A stretch of DNA of 64,000 nucleotides from Saprospiraceae bacterium (GCA_016714765.1 JADKCF010000013.1:76137-140136); one strand, 5' to 3'. Counted from the first letter of the stretch, positions 9,095-18,026 are shown. Program-made: numbers and translations. Notes: generated by a model not told the origin, from the letters alone.

Positions 9095-10133
9095 AGTCAA
9101 ATCAGCAGGATTTCTTTCCATCAGATATTTCGTAAATTGTTTTGCAAAAAAAGGACCTATACTAGAGCCTTTGGTACCTAGGCCATTGAAAATGAACATA
9201 TTAATGTATTGTTCGTGAGGCATTAATATAGGCTCTTCGAGTATGCATGGTGGGTCTTATTGCAGCTTTGTGCTCCAGTATTTCATATGAGATGTTCAGT
9301 ACACGCTTCAGTTCTTTTTCAAGGGCTATATAGCCATTTGCGGTACCTTTATCATCTTTACAATTCCATTCATAACCCGAACCCACCCAAAATACATCAT
9401 CGTAAAGGTTTACAAAAAATACTTTGTCTTTATACATTTTTTTAAACCTGGCCTCCGGTATTTTCACAATCAATACTTCTCCCTTAGAAGGTGCCAGCTT
9501 AATATTCTGGAAAAAGGGATTAAATTTTGCCTGATAACCTTCACAAAAGACAATGTTGCTGAATTTTTTGTTTTGGTAAGCGTAAGTGTCCCCACTTATA
9601 ATAAGTTGGTCATAAACAAATTTTTCTTCTAAATAAATGCCCATATCCAGCCACTTTTTTCTGTATCCATCAAGTATAACGGGAAGGTGCACCTGAAATG
9701 CACCTTTAAGTTCGCCGTAGCCAAAAGAAGATGCCCTTTACTTTACGGTAAATGAAGTGAGGTCAACATCAGGCTCAATAAAATCAGATAGTGTAGGATC
9801 AGCTGTTCTACCTATCCAATTATTTTCATCTTCTATACTATCCAATACTCGTACAATGTTAGTTTCTGTATAGGTTTTAACACCTAGTTCGATGGAAATA
9901 ACATCATACATTTCCTTAGCCACCGGTAAAAACTCATGAATACGCCAGCTGGGTACAAAATATTTGCCTGTTATTGGATTTACAATCCCAGCTGCTACCC
10001 TTGAAGCAGAACCATTAAAGTGATCGTCAATTATAATCACCTTCATGTTTTCAGCGATCAGACATCTTGCCAGTAAAGTTCCCGCAAGTCCCTGACCTAC
10101 AATTGCATAATCAAACATCATATCATCGCCCAT
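9086..10133 (-). CDS. FAD-dependent oxidoreductase (D-amino-acid oxidase/DadA fold), disrupted frame
   Basis: The N-terminus FDYAIVGQGLAGTLLA (about residues 7-22) is a Rossmann FAD-binding motif, followed by ASRVAAGIVNPITGK, typical of the DAO/thiamine-oxidase family; the C-terminal FIFNGLGTKGSSIGP segment is the second FAD-contacting loop. The frame is broken by a TAA at 9738-9740 and by a shift near 9235. Two compensating single-base changes around the TAA would give TGKVKGIFFGYGELKGAFQVHLP-like sequence, and a one-base change near 9235 joins AAIRPTMHTR to ILMPHEQYINMF. Reconstructed length is about 348 residues. Substrate is unknown. Confidence 0.72.
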
Positions 10134-10224
10134 AATCTTGTCCGTCGTTTATTATCACCTTTGATGTTAATTTGTATTATAATCTGTCATTTTCAATCGA
10201 TTGAAATCATGCTCATGTCAATAA

Positions 10225-10582
10225 TTACATCTCATCAAGCATGGCTTTATCCCGTTTAGTTAAAGAATTGACTACCAACTGATAAGAGTGATCTATTAAC
10301 TTTTTTATAAAAGCAATTTTCCAGTTGCCCCTCCAGTAATATTGTATTCCAATGCACTTTATTCATATGATATCCGGGTGTGATGTCTTCATATTCTTCC
10401 CTAAGGGTTACTCCCCACTCAGGGTCGCATTTCAGATTGGCCTTACTTGGTATTTCATCCAGTCCTGTTAGGGCAAACATTTTACCGACTACTTTGAAGA
10501 CCAGTGTATCACCACCGAAAGGAAATGATTCTGTCACCCCTTTTTTAGCCAAACAATATTCAGTAAATTCTTGTATATCCAT
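10225..10582 (-). CDS. MmcQ/YjbR family protein, one frameshift
   Basis: The protein matches the MmcQ/YjbR (CyaY-like fold) family: FPFGGDTLVFKV near residue 21, MFALTGL, SNLKC-like SKANLKCDPE, and PGYHMNKVHWNTI near 69. Family members are sometimes annotated as DNA-binding, without firm evidence of role. The sequence after EGQLE shifts frame near 10315 at an A run; in the corrected frame the expected helix IAFIKKLIDHSYQLVVNSL follows and the gene stops at 10225 (about 118 residues). It lies 11 bases downstream of ribA on the same strand. Confidence 0.8.
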
Positions 10583-10593
10583 TTCCAGTGTGC

Positions 10594-11178
10594 CTATGAA
10601 AGCAAATGACCCATCTTGTCCTCTTTAACTTTGAGGTACTTTTTATTCTCAGCATGCGAAGGTATGACTACGGGAATTCTCGAACCAAGCTGTATAGAAG
10701 AGTTATCTATCGCAGCTATTTTATCAGGGTTATTAGTTATTATGTCAATCATTTTAACACCTAAATCCAACAGAATTTCGATGGCAATGGCAAAATCCCG
10801 TTCATCAGGTTCAAATCCAAGATGAATATTAGCCTGAATGGTGTCATAACCCACTTCCTGTAGCTTGTATGCCTCTAATTTGTTGATAAGGCCTATACCC
10901 CGTCCTTCTTGCCTAAGATAAATCATGATACCTCCCTGTGAGCCTATGATGCCCATAGACTGTGTAAACTGTTCGCCACAGTCACATTTTTTTGACCCGA
11001 ACAAATCTCCGGTAATACATTCAGAATGAATCCTGACAGGTATGGACTTCATGAAATCTGTAGAAGTATGCACTAGTGCCAAATGAGGTTGCGCATCATC
11101 ATGATTTTGCGAATAGGCATAAATATTAAAATCACCCCATTTTGTGGGCAAATTGGCTTGAACCTGACGTTTCAACAA
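10594..11178 (-). CDS. ribA: GTP cyclohydrolase II
   Basis: The 194-residue enzyme converts GTP to 2,5-diamino-6-ribosylamino-pyrimidinone phosphate, the first step of riboflavin synthesis. The three zinc-binding cysteines are visible at C54, C65 and C67 (ECITGDLFGSKKCDCG), as is the substrate loop YLRQEGRGIGL and the LLDLGV-TNNPDK C-terminal region. It is the single-domain form, without a fused RibB. A TATCTTTG promoter box lies 27 bases upstream of the start. The YjbR gene follows closely and may be cotranscribed. Confidence 0.95.
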   Translation of the reverse strand: MLKRQVQANLPTKWGDFNIYAYSQNHDDAQPHLALVHTSTDFMKSIPVRIHSECITGDLFGSKKCDCGEQFTQSMGIIGSQGGIMIYLRQEGRGIGLINKLEAYKLQEVGYDTIQANIHLGFEPDERDFAIAIEILLDLGVKMIDIITNNPDKIAAIDNSSIQLGSRIPVVIPSHAENKKYLKVKEDKMGHLLS

Positions 11179-11204
11179 TGTTTTTAATTTTTCTTATTAC
11201 AACG

Positions 11205-11212
11205 CAAAGATA
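11205..11212 (-). promoter_or_regulatory. -7 promoter box TATCTTTG for ribA
   Basis: Read on the minus strand this is TATCTTTG, matching TAnnTTTG, 26 bases before the ribA start codon. Confidence 0.5.
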
Positions 11213-11276
11213 ACAATTAGGATGTGGCGAATGTTTTTTATATGCAGATTTACTTTATAGGGACAGAAATTTTATT

Positions 11277-11284
11277 TACTTTTG
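11277..11284 (+). promoter_or_regulatory. -7 promoter box TACTTTTG for tRNA-Arg
   Basis: TACTTTTG matches the Bacteroidota -7 consensus and ends 17 bases before the mature 5' end of the tRNA gene. Confidence 0.55.
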
Positions 11285-11301
11285 CATCTCTTTAGTCGAT
11301 A

Positions 11302-11376
11302 GGTCTCATAGTTCAACGGATAGAATAGGAGTTTCCTAAACTCTTGATCCAAGTTCGATTCTTGGTGAGGCCACCA
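11302..11376 (+). tRNA. tRNA-Arg (anticodon CCT)
   Basis: A 75-base cloverleaf can be drawn: acceptor GGTCTCA paired with TGAGGCC (one G-T pair), D arm GTTC-AACGGAT-AGAAT region, anticodon stem GGAGT/ACTCT around loop TTCCTAA, T arm CAAGT-TCGATTC-TTGGT, discriminator A and an encoded CCA (11374-11376). The anticodon CCT reads AGG arginine codons. It is a single-gene unit with a promoter box before and a hairpin terminator after it. Confidence 0.95.
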
Positions 11377-11382
11377 AAATAA

Positions 11383-11413
11383 GATCCTGAATGATATTTA
11401 GGGTCTTTTTTTT
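11383..11413 (+). terminator. Intrinsic terminator after tRNA-Arg
   Basis: GATCCTGAAT and ATTTAGGGTC pair (with G-T pairs) around a GAT loop and are followed by eight T residues. The T run touches the stop of the convergent flippase gene. Confidence 0.75.
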
Positions 11414-12914
11414 ACCCCGGCAAATAGCTTCTAAAATTTCTGATAGCTTCCCTAAATGTATTTCGAATTTCATCCCCGGGATTAAAAATCCACATCAAAC
11501 CACCAAATGCTGCTGAGATAATGATTGTCTTAAGGATAACGTTCAGCACCGGATGCAATTGAAAGGGAATCACATATAAAATCGTAAAAACGATACTGCC
11601 CGCCAGCAAAATCTTGAAATGGCTGCCAAAATCCAGCACAAACCCAAATCTCTTTTGAACAAAAAGGTGCTTGAGCAAATTGAAAACTACATATGAAATA
11701 CAAGTGGCTATAGCCGCTCCTATTGCACCAAAGTGTTGGATAAGAAAGTAATTCAGCAACACATTGATTACTCCGAGTAAAACTAAGAAATACATATGAA
11801 ATCTATAATCAGCAGAATATGATATTATGACCGAATTGACACCTGTGATCAGATCAGTTATTTTTGCAATCCCCAGCAAAGTAAAAATCCAAATGACGGT
11901 ATGATAATCTGTAAACTTGCCAGGCATGAGTTCCAGTACATCACTCCAAATGGAAAATAGCAATAAAAAAAGAAAAACGCCACCTATTAAGCCAAAAACG
12001 GATGATTTTTGGTACACATCTTGTATATTATTGTGATCACCGTCTGCCCAACTTTTGGAAATAACAGGCCCTGCTATTTGGTTGATGGCTTTGGAAGGAA
12101 TATCCATGACATTGGATATCGTCATGATGATGCTGTAAATGGTCACGGCTTCCTTGCTAATCATAGCGCCAATCATGGCAATGTCTATTTTAAGGGCAAA
12201 GGTTGCTCCCAGACCATTCAGAACCGAAAATACCATAAAAGCCAGTAGACCATTATATTCTGATCGGTCCAAGGACCTGAATTCCGGTTGCCAGCTATGC
12301 CTGTCCAGTTTCAAAAGATAAGCAAAAAGCGAGATACCAACCAGTAAAAAATAAATAACCACAGAAATAACAAAAAAAGATCGTTGGATATAGCCAAAGT
12401 AAATCAGCAGTATCAGGCAGGGTAAAAATAGTTTCAACCCGATGCTATTGATCAGATCCGGAATGACAATCCTAAACCTGACTGTAGCATGAAATAAAAA
12501 AATAGAAGAATAAAGGAAGATATAACTTAGTAATAAAATGCTGTATTTATTATCCTCGATAAGTTTAAAATTAGCAAAAATAGTGTTCAGAAACGGATAA
12601 AATAAATAGTATAATCCACACACGACAAGGCTGGCGAATACTGCAGATGCTGTAGCTATGGCCAAAGTAAACATTAGAAAATGTTTTTCTCTATTTTTTT
12701 GGACAAACAATGGAAAGTACTTTACAATAGCGCCCTGAACACCTAGACCAAGAATCGGAACGAGCAAAGTAGCATAACTGTGTAATGACTGAAAATATCC
12801 ATACAACTCATTGTCCAGTGAGTATATAAAAACCACACTCAGAAAGCCAATAAATGTCCCTATGAAGTTGATAATGGAAAACTTGATACTTTGTCGTTGT
12901 ATAATACCCAACAA
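11412..12914 (-). CDS. Polysaccharide flippase-like multidrug/oligosaccharide-lipid (MOP) family protein
   Basis: The 500-residue product is almost entirely hydrophobic with about 12-14 transmembrane helices, and resembles Wzx-type lipopolysaccharide/O-unit flippases of the MOP superfamily: N-terminal FSIINFIGTFIGFLSVVFIY, the YFQSLHSYATLLVPILGLG loop typical of the first repeat, and paired C-terminal helices. It would move lipid-linked glycans across the inner membrane. No glycosyltransferase neighbours are present, so the substrate is unclear. Convergent with the tRNA gene. Confidence 0.82.
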   Translation of the reverse strand: MLGIIQRQSIKFSIINFIGTFIGFLSVVFIYSLDNELYGYFQSLHSYATLLVPILGLGVQGAIVKYFPLFVQKNREKHFLMFTLAIATASAVFASLVVCGLYYLFYPFLNTIFANFKLIEDNKYSILLLSYIFLYSSIFLFHATVRFRIVIPDLINSIGLKLFLPCLILLIYFGYIQRSFFVISVVIYFLLVGISLFAYLLKLDRHSWQPEFRSLDRSEYNGLLAFMVFSVLNGLGATFALKIDIAMIGAMISKEAVTIYSIIMTISNVMDIPSKAINQIAGPVISKSWADGDHNNIQDVYQKSSVFGLIGGVFLFLLLFSIWSDVLELMPGKFTDYHTVIWIFTLLGIAKITDLITGVNSVIISYSADYRFHMYFLVLLGVINVLLNYFLIQHFGAIGAAIATCISYVVFNLLKHLFVQKRFGFVLDFGSHFKILLAGSIVFTILYVIPFQLHPVLNVILKTIIISAAFGGLMWIFNPGDEIRNTFREAIRNFRSYLPG

Positions 12915-13059
12915 TAAATGATTTTAATTTTCATAAAACGAATGTAAACATACAAGTATTATTTAATTTTCATCCAAAATCAGCGAATATGTAATATAGT
13001 CAGAATTTTTTTTGCAATTTTGTAACATTTAAAATCATCCTTGCGTCATCCTTTTGTAA

Positions 13060-13575
13060 ATGAGCCCAGATAAAATGAAATCCCTCGAATTGCCGTTTAA
13101 AGATAAATTGTACAGATTTGCTTTAAATATTGTAGGTAATACATTTGATGCTGAAGACATTATGCAGGAGTTGATGATCAAGATTTGGAACAGAATGGAT
13201 CAGTTTAACGAAATTGACAATAAGGAAGCCTGGTGCATGACAGTAACCCGAAATATGGCTATCGATAAAACCAGAAACAAAAAAATGCCATCTCAGGATA
13301 TTTCTGAATTTCTTCATCTTAAGGATTCGGATGACACACCTGACAAAAAGATGGAAAATGACGAAAGATTCGGCAATATCATGGCATTAGTCAATCAGCT
13401 ACCTGAAAAACAGAGAATTATAATTCACCTAAGAGATGTCGAAGGATATAGTTATCAGGAAATAGCAGATATGACGGAAAATACACTGGATTTTGTGAAG
13501 GTAAGTTTGCACAGGGCAAGAAAAACCCTGAAAGAAGAATTGTTAAAAAGAAATATAAAAAAATATGAAGCATAA
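13060..13575 (+). CDS. ECF-type RNA polymerase sigma-70 factor
   Basis: This 171-residue protein has sigma region 2 (FALNIVGNTFDAEDIMQELMIKIW, residues about 20-43, with DAEDIMQE core) and region 4 (LPEKQRIIIHLRDVEGYSYQEIADMT, about 111-136, a helix-turn-helix). Only regions 2 and 4 are present, which defines the ECF group. Its gene overlaps the next by 11 bases, so the two are translationally coupled; the next gene encodes a membrane protein likely to be its anti-sigma factor. The signal sensed cannot be deduced. Confidence 0.92.
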   Translation: MSPDKMKSLELPFKDKLYRFALNIVGNTFDAEDIMQELMIKIWNRMDQFNEIDNKEAWCMTVTRNMAIDKTRNKKMPSQDISEFLHLKDSDDTPDKKMENDERFGNIMALVNQLPEKQRIIIHLRDVEGYSYQEIADMTENTLDFVKVSLHRARKTLKEELLKRNIKKYEA

Positions 13576-14207
13576 TATTGATCATATTCTTGATAAATAT
13601 TGGGAAGGTGAATCAAGTGTGGAAGATGAAAACATTTTAAAGAAGTATTACAGGAGTGGTGAAGTACATGCCGATCATGCCCCTTATAAATCATTATTTT
13701 CATACTTAGATGCTCAGAGAGATATACAGTACGACGAAAGAAGCATAATAGATACCTTACTTAACAAATATTGGGAAGGAAGCACCACCGTAGAGGAGGA
13801 ATACTTTTTAAAAAAATATTTCAGTAGCGCAAATATTGATGAAGCACATAAACCTTACATGGAGTTGTTTATGTATTTTGAGGATAGATCCGCCATCACT
13901 TATCCTGTGAAAGATGTTCAGCTAGTGTCAGAAAGCAGGAAAGTAAAGTGGGCTACAATAAGAAAAATGGTTTATTCTGTAGCTGCAGCAAGTGTGTTAG
14001 TTTTGGGAGCTGTATCTGTAATGAAAAAACATGCAACCGGACCCTATCCAATCACAAACAGCAATGGCTGGTGAGATCGAAGATCCTGAAGAAGCTCTCC
14101 GGGTCACAAAAGAAGCCCTTGCGTTGGTTTCTAGCAAGTTCAGAGACAGTCAGGATAAAGTACGACATAATATGGGAGCCCTTGAAAAAGCTTCACTTTT
14201 TAAATAA
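13565..14207 (+). CDS. Putative anti-sigma factor with duplicated N-terminal motif, one frameshift
   Basis: Two similar units of about 60 residues lie in tandem: DKYWEGESSVEDENILKKYY near residue 7 and NKYWEGSTTVEEEYFLKKYF near 66, each ending in a Y-K/M-x-LF-YxD/E segment. A single transmembrane helix (about 138-156) follows. The position, overlapping an ECF sigma gene, and the topology suggest a membrane anti-sigma protein; no classic ZAS zinc motif is visible. Near 14055-14064 the frame shifts; in the next frame the protein continues as AGEIEDPEEALRVTKEAL to a stop at 14205, about 213 residues. Confidence 0.7.
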
Positions 14208-14242
14208 AATCAATTTTTTAACTTCTTAAATAATTTTAACCC

Positions 14243-14755
14243 ATGAAAAGTATTTTTTCATTTGCGATAGCTTTGTTATTAAGTATATCTGCTTCATCGC
14301 AAACAGACGCCATAGAGCGATTTTTTAAAGATTACCAGGATAATGATAATTTTACAGTAGTATATGTAAGTCCAAAAATGTTTCAGATGGTCAGTAAAGT
14401 TACCGATGGCACAGAAGATAAAGAGTTGGCATCCATCGTAAAAGATCTGAAAGGCTTACGAATACTGACTTCCAAAGTAAATCCAGACAAGATCTATAAA
14501 GAAGCCAACAGAAGACTTAATGTCAAGGAATATGAAGAGCTTGTGACGGTAAGAGAAAAGGATTCCAATGTTAGATTTGTCACAAAAGAGACTAATGATG
14601 TCATAACAGAGTTACTCCTACTTGTCGGCGGGAAGGATGAATTTGTTATGATGAGTTTTGTAGGAAACATAGATCTCAATAAGATAGCCAGACTGGCCAA
14701 AAAACTTGACATCGATGGTGCAGAATATCTTGACAAAGTAAACAAGAAAAATTAA
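14243..14755 (+). CDS. DUF4252 secreted protein, copy 1
   Basis: This 170-residue protein has a signal peptide (cleavage near SASSQ, residues 17-21) and matches DUF4252: FFKDYQDNDNFTVVYVSPKM near residue 28, LKGLRILTSK near 70, and VMMSFVGNIDLNKIARLAK near 139. The family is restricted mainly to Bacteroidota and has no established function. It follows the sigma/anti-sigma pair by 35 bases and is the first of three related genes. Followed by a hairpin, so expression of the later copies may be lower. Confidence 0.85.
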   Translation: MKSIFSFAIALLLSISASSQTDAIERFFKDYQDNDNFTVVYVSPKMFQMVSKVTDGTEDKELASIVKDLKGLRILTSKVNPDKIYKEANRRLNVKEYEELVTVREKDSNVRFVTKETNDVITELLLLVGGKDEFVMMSFVGNIDLNKIARLAKKLDIDGAEYLDKVNKKN

Positions 14756-14761
14756 TATTAG

Positions 14762-14786
14762 TCAGGGGTAGTTGTTTTACCCCTGA
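14762..14786 (+). terminator. Hairpin between DUF4252 copies 1 and 2
   Basis: TCAGGGGTA pairs perfectly with TACCCCTGA around a seven-base loop; only a weak T-rich tail follows, so it may attenuate rather than stop transcription. Confidence 0.55.
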
Positions 14787-14830
14787 TTTAATTTTGTTTC
14801 CCGCTTTTCCCCATTAAAAAATGACCAATC

Positions 14831-15379
14831 ATGAAATCACTCAAAGTAGTTTCACTTTATGCATGTCTTCTTATGTTCAGTATGTCTGTCACACCAATGT
14901 CAGGTCAGTCCTCTGTAAAAAAGATAATGAGTCAGCTCAAGAAAACTGAAAAATATGAGGGCATATCCATCCCTGGTTGGATCCTCAGACTAGGCTATAA
15001 AATAGTTGCAAAAGGAGATATTGACCTTAAGGAATCTGGTTTATTATCGTTGGCTGGAAGTATCAAGCATCTTAGAGTAGCCACTACCACATTAGACGTC
15101 AATAAATATAATACCAGAGCTATCGTCAATAACTTTATCAAAAGTGTAAAAGAAAAAGATGGTTTTGAAGAATACCTTAGCGTCAGATCTGAAGATCAAC
15201 ATTTAAAAATAATGATGCAGGAACATGATAACCTGGTAAAGAATATAGTTATTTTGTCCGATGATAATGGTGAAATCGCTATAATACATGCAAAAACTCA
15301 TTTACACCTTGATGACCTCAAAAACATTTCTTTCAGCCAATGGAAAAATCAGTCAGAGGCAGTAAAGCAATCCAAATAA
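14831..15379 (+). CDS. DUF4252-like secreted protein, copy 2
   Basis: The 182-residue product has a signal peptide ending near MSGQS (residue 22-26). The SLAGSIKHLRVATTTLD segment near residue 76 corresponds to the LKGLRILTSK segment of copy 1, and the C-terminal IAIIHAKTHLHLDDLKNIS parallels its FVGNIDLNKI strand-helix. I infer a divergent paralogue of the preceding gene. Function unknown; part of the sigma-factor operon. Confidence 0.72.
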   Translation: MKSLKVVSLYACLLMFSMSVTPMSGQSSVKKIMSQLKKTEKYEGISIPGWILRLGYKIVAKGDIDLKESGLLSLAGSIKHLRVATTTLDVNKYNTRAIVNNFIKSVKEKDGFEEYLSVRSEDQHLKIMMQEHDNLVKNIVILSDDNGEIAIIHAKTHLHLDDLKNISFSQWKNQSEAVKQSK

Positions 15380-15409
15380 TATCTGTTAAATTTTAAAATC
15401 TCCCACATC

Positions 15410-15904
15410 ATGTCTTTACATAAGTATTTGCTAATAATAATTGTAGCTTTTTCAGGAACAGTCCACGCCCAAAAAAACATCGATCAAGTGCTAAGAAAGT
15501 ACAAAAACGATGGTGGTGTCATGAATCTGAATTTTACCGGAGAAGTATTGAATATGCTCAATGAAAACAAATCGAAACTGAAGAGTACCATAGATGTTGT
15601 CGATGTACTAATATTTGAAAATAAAAATGACATCAATGCTTCAGATAAGATAAAAATAAAAGATGTGCTCAGTAGAGACAAATTTGACCTGATGATAGAT
15701 ATTAAAAATAAAACTCAAAATGTGAAACTATATGCTCTTGAAGATGGAGCTTTTTTAAATAAGATTTATGCGCATGTAAATTCTCCTGAAATGAACGCGT
15801 ACTTCGTCTTATCAGGCAAAATCATTTTTGAAGAACTGGCCAAATTGGGCATGGATTTCCAAAACTCTAATGGGCTGAAAATCCTTGACAAGGTCAAAAA
15901 GTAA
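15410..15904 (+). CDS. DUF4252-like secreted protein, copy 3
   Basis: The 164-residue protein has a signal peptide (cleavage near VHAQ, residue 18-21) followed by NIDQVLRKYKNDGGVMNLNF, which parallels the N-terminal helix-strand of copies 1 and 2, and a conserved C-terminal NAYFVLSGKIIFEELAKLG. It is the most divergent of the three. The gene lies 30 bases after copy 2 and ends 10 bases before a strong hairpin terminator, which closes the operon that begins with the sigma gene at 13060. Confidence 0.68.
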   Translation: MSLHKYLLIIIVAFSGTVHAQKNIDQVLRKYKNDGGVMNLNFTGEVLNMLNENKSKLKSTIDVVDVLIFENKNDINASDKIKIKDVLSRDKFDLMIDIKNKTQNVKLYALEDGAFLNKIYAHVNSPEMNAYFVLSGKIIFEELAKLGMDFQNSNGLKILDKVKK

Positions 15905-15914
15905 TTAAAATAAA

Positions 15915-15954
15915 AGAGGTCGGAAAATGGTAACATTACAACTTTCCGACCTCT
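15915..15954. terminator. Bidirectional terminator (perfect 12-bp stem)
   Basis: AGAGGTCGGAAA and TTTCCGACCTCT form a perfect 12-bp stem around a 16-base loop. It separates the sigma/DUF4252 operon from the convergent DUF2853 gene and can serve both. Confidence 0.75.
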
Positions 15955-15975
15955 ACCATCCTCTTACAAATCTTT

Positions 15976-16312
15976 TCAGAAAATTGATTCCTTATCAAAT
16001 TTTTTGGCGAGTAAAGCATAAACTAAAACCCCTGTGCTTACTTCTGTTGGCTCTACCCATTTTGTCTATAACTTCTTCTATAGCGCTATCCAATTCAGGA
16101 CCATCCGACAATCCAAGCTTTTTGATTAAAAAATTCTTTTTCACCCTATCCTTCTCTTCCTTATCCGAACCCGAAACTAATGAAGCATCTCCTAAATAAA
16201 TAGATGGACCCAAACTTTTGGCGACACCTGTTATCAACTTATCTGTTAAAGTCAACCCCAGATCCGCTGCAGATTCTTTATACATCTGCACTTTTTCATC
16301 AAATTTGCTCAT
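15976..16312 (-). CDS. DUF2853 family protein, one frameshift
   Basis: The protein matches DUF2853, a small helical family of unknown function: MSKFDEKVQMYKESAADLG at the start, KSLGPSIYLGDASLVSGSD near residue 31 and VKKNFLIKKLGL near 57. After NRSKHRG the frame shifts at a GGGG run near 16020; the corrected frame reads VLVYALLAKKFDKESIF, the expected family ending, and stops at 15976 (about 111 residues). Confidence 0.85.
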
Positions 16313-16536
16313 AATACTTTTTTTTTAATAATGAAATAATAACTTTTTTGGCATGTATTTCCCTGCAAAGCCGAGAAATAAAATTTCCCTACTTATTATA
16401 AACGACAAAATTAAATATTTGGTTTAAAAAAGGCAAAAAAAATGTTTGTTATATTTGGTACATGAATTCATTAATATCGTCGATTTTAATTTAAATAGTT
16501 TAACCTTTGTTATAAATTTGAATAAAAAACACAGGC

Positions 16537-18009
16537 ATGCTTTCATTTTGCATCTTAATCTTGGGTTTGTGGATCATCTTCAGAGATAGAGAAGGTGTAT
16601 TCAGGTTGTTTTCAGTTTTAATACTCGCAGGTCTCATCGGTTTAATAACTCAAAAATACCTGCAATCTTCAGATTATACCGAATTAAGCCTGGAGCTTGC
16701 AAAATCTCTATTCTTTCTCGCAGCAATAGGCTATTTGTTACAATTTTTAAAGCAAAGTAGTATTGCGCAGTTTGGGATTTTATTTATTGGACTGTATTTC
16801 AGCTGGGGTTTGAATGCCGATTCAAAAGAAGCCTCAACCGTTAACTCACCGTTGCCTGACCAGAATGGTGAGTTTTTGATTCAGATAGAAAAAAGAAATT
16901 TGAGCGATGTGACCACGTGGTCTTATGCTTTGGATGCAAAAATAAAAAGAGCTTTCCATCCTTCACAGCCTGACATTACCTCAATGGATGATTATTATAT
17001 ATTGGATATAAAGCAAGGGACATATGAAGAAATAGCTTCAAAACTGGCATCCAACACACAGATAGAGTGGGTAGAAAATAATGAGGTCATACCATTTGAA
17101 TTTCCAGCGAAATCAGGTACCACTACAAAAGATGAACTCAATACCCTCTCCAATGATCCTTCTGTAGCTCTACAGTGGCATTTGCAGCATCTGGGGATGT
17201 CTAAATATTTTAATTACTTTTCTGAAAAAGCATTGAAGCCCACAAAAAAAGCAAAACTGTTCATTCTGGATACGGGTATAGACAAGAGGCATGAAGACCT
17301 GTCGGTAAATTCTATCAATGCAGCTCAGGATAAACAAGGACATGGTACCCATTGCGCGGGTGTTGCTGCTGCTATTACCAACAATAAAATCGGAGTTGCT
17401 TCATTTGCTCCGTCAGTGGATTGGGTCGAAGTACATGGCATACAAGTCATCGGCGATATAGGCTTTGGGACGCAAGTCGATATCATTAATGGAATCATTC
17501 AGGCAACCGATGCAGGAGCTGATGTGATATCTATGTCACTAGGAGGTATCACCAATCAGGAGAGAGAAAAAGCATACAATGAAGCAGTCAGATACGCTAA
17601 TCAGAAAGGTACAATCGTAGTGGTGGCTGCCGGCAATGCCAATCTCGACGGAAAAAGATACAGCCCTGCCAACGCTGAAAATGTGATTGTTGTAACCTCA
17701 TTAAATCAAAATGATGAAAAATCTGGTTTTTCCAATCATGTCAGTAATATTGCCATGGGTATCTCTGCTCCCGGAGAAAATATATTTTCTACAACTCCAT
17801 CTAACACTTATACACCCTACAGCGGCACATCTATGGCAGCTCCTCAGGTGGCAGGGCTTGTTGCTGTAATAAAAGCTATCAGACCCGAATTGGACACAAA
17901 AAAAATATATTCCATCCTGAGCAGAACGGGAAAAGAAACCAAAAATACCTTAGTTACCGGCAAACTAATACAACCTTATGAAGCGATACAATTACTAATT
18001 GCAGAATAA
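16537..18009 (+). CDS. Membrane-anchored S8 (subtilisin-like) serine peptidase
   Basis: The 490-residue protein begins with about 100 residues carrying four hydrophobic segments (about 2-15, 25-40, 54-70, 80-94), then a propeptide-like region (about 105-190) and a subtilase domain. The catalytic triad is visible: D245 (ILDTGID), H269 (GHGTHCAG) and S432 (GTSMAAP), with the oxyanion Asn in VAAGNAN. A polytopic N-terminal anchor replaces the usual signal peptide and there is no T9SS tail, so the peptidase is probably held at the inner membrane facing the periplasm. A TAAATTTG-like promoter element lies upstream near 16513. Target unknown. Confidence 0.88.
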   Translation: MLSFCILILGLWIIFRDREGVFRLFSVLILAGLIGLITQKYLQSSDYTELSLELAKSLFFLAAIGYLLQFLKQSSIAQFGILFIGLYFSWGLNADSKEASTVNSPLPDQNGEFLIQIEKRNLSDVTTWSYALDAKIKRAFHPSQPDITSMDDYYILDIKQGTYEEIASKLASNTQIEWVENNEVIPFEFPAKSGTTTKDELNTLSNDPSVALQWHLQHLGMSKYFNYFSEKALKPTKKAKLFILDTGIDKRHEDLSVNSINAAQDKQGHGTHCAGVAAAITNNKIGVASFAPSVDWVEVHGIQVIGDIGFGTQVDIINGIIQATDAGADVISMSLGGITNQEREKAYNEAVRYANQKGTIVVVAAGNANLDGKRYSPANAENVIVVTSLNQNDEKSGFSNHVSNIAMGISAPGENIFSTTPSNTYTPYSGTSMAAPQVAGLVAVIKAIRPELDTKKIYSILSRTGKETKNTLVTGKLIQPYEAIQLLIAE

Positions 18010-18026
18010 AAATTCTTTATACAAAA

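Noticed and set aside
10616..10825. Plus-strand frame opposite ribA, and similar antisense frames opposite aroC, lepA and pckG
   Set aside because: They lie within strongly conserved genes on the other strand and are shadows of their codon structure.
11302..11376. tRNA-Arg as an integration site
   Set aside because: No integrase gene and no repeated 3' tRNA fragment was noticed nearby.
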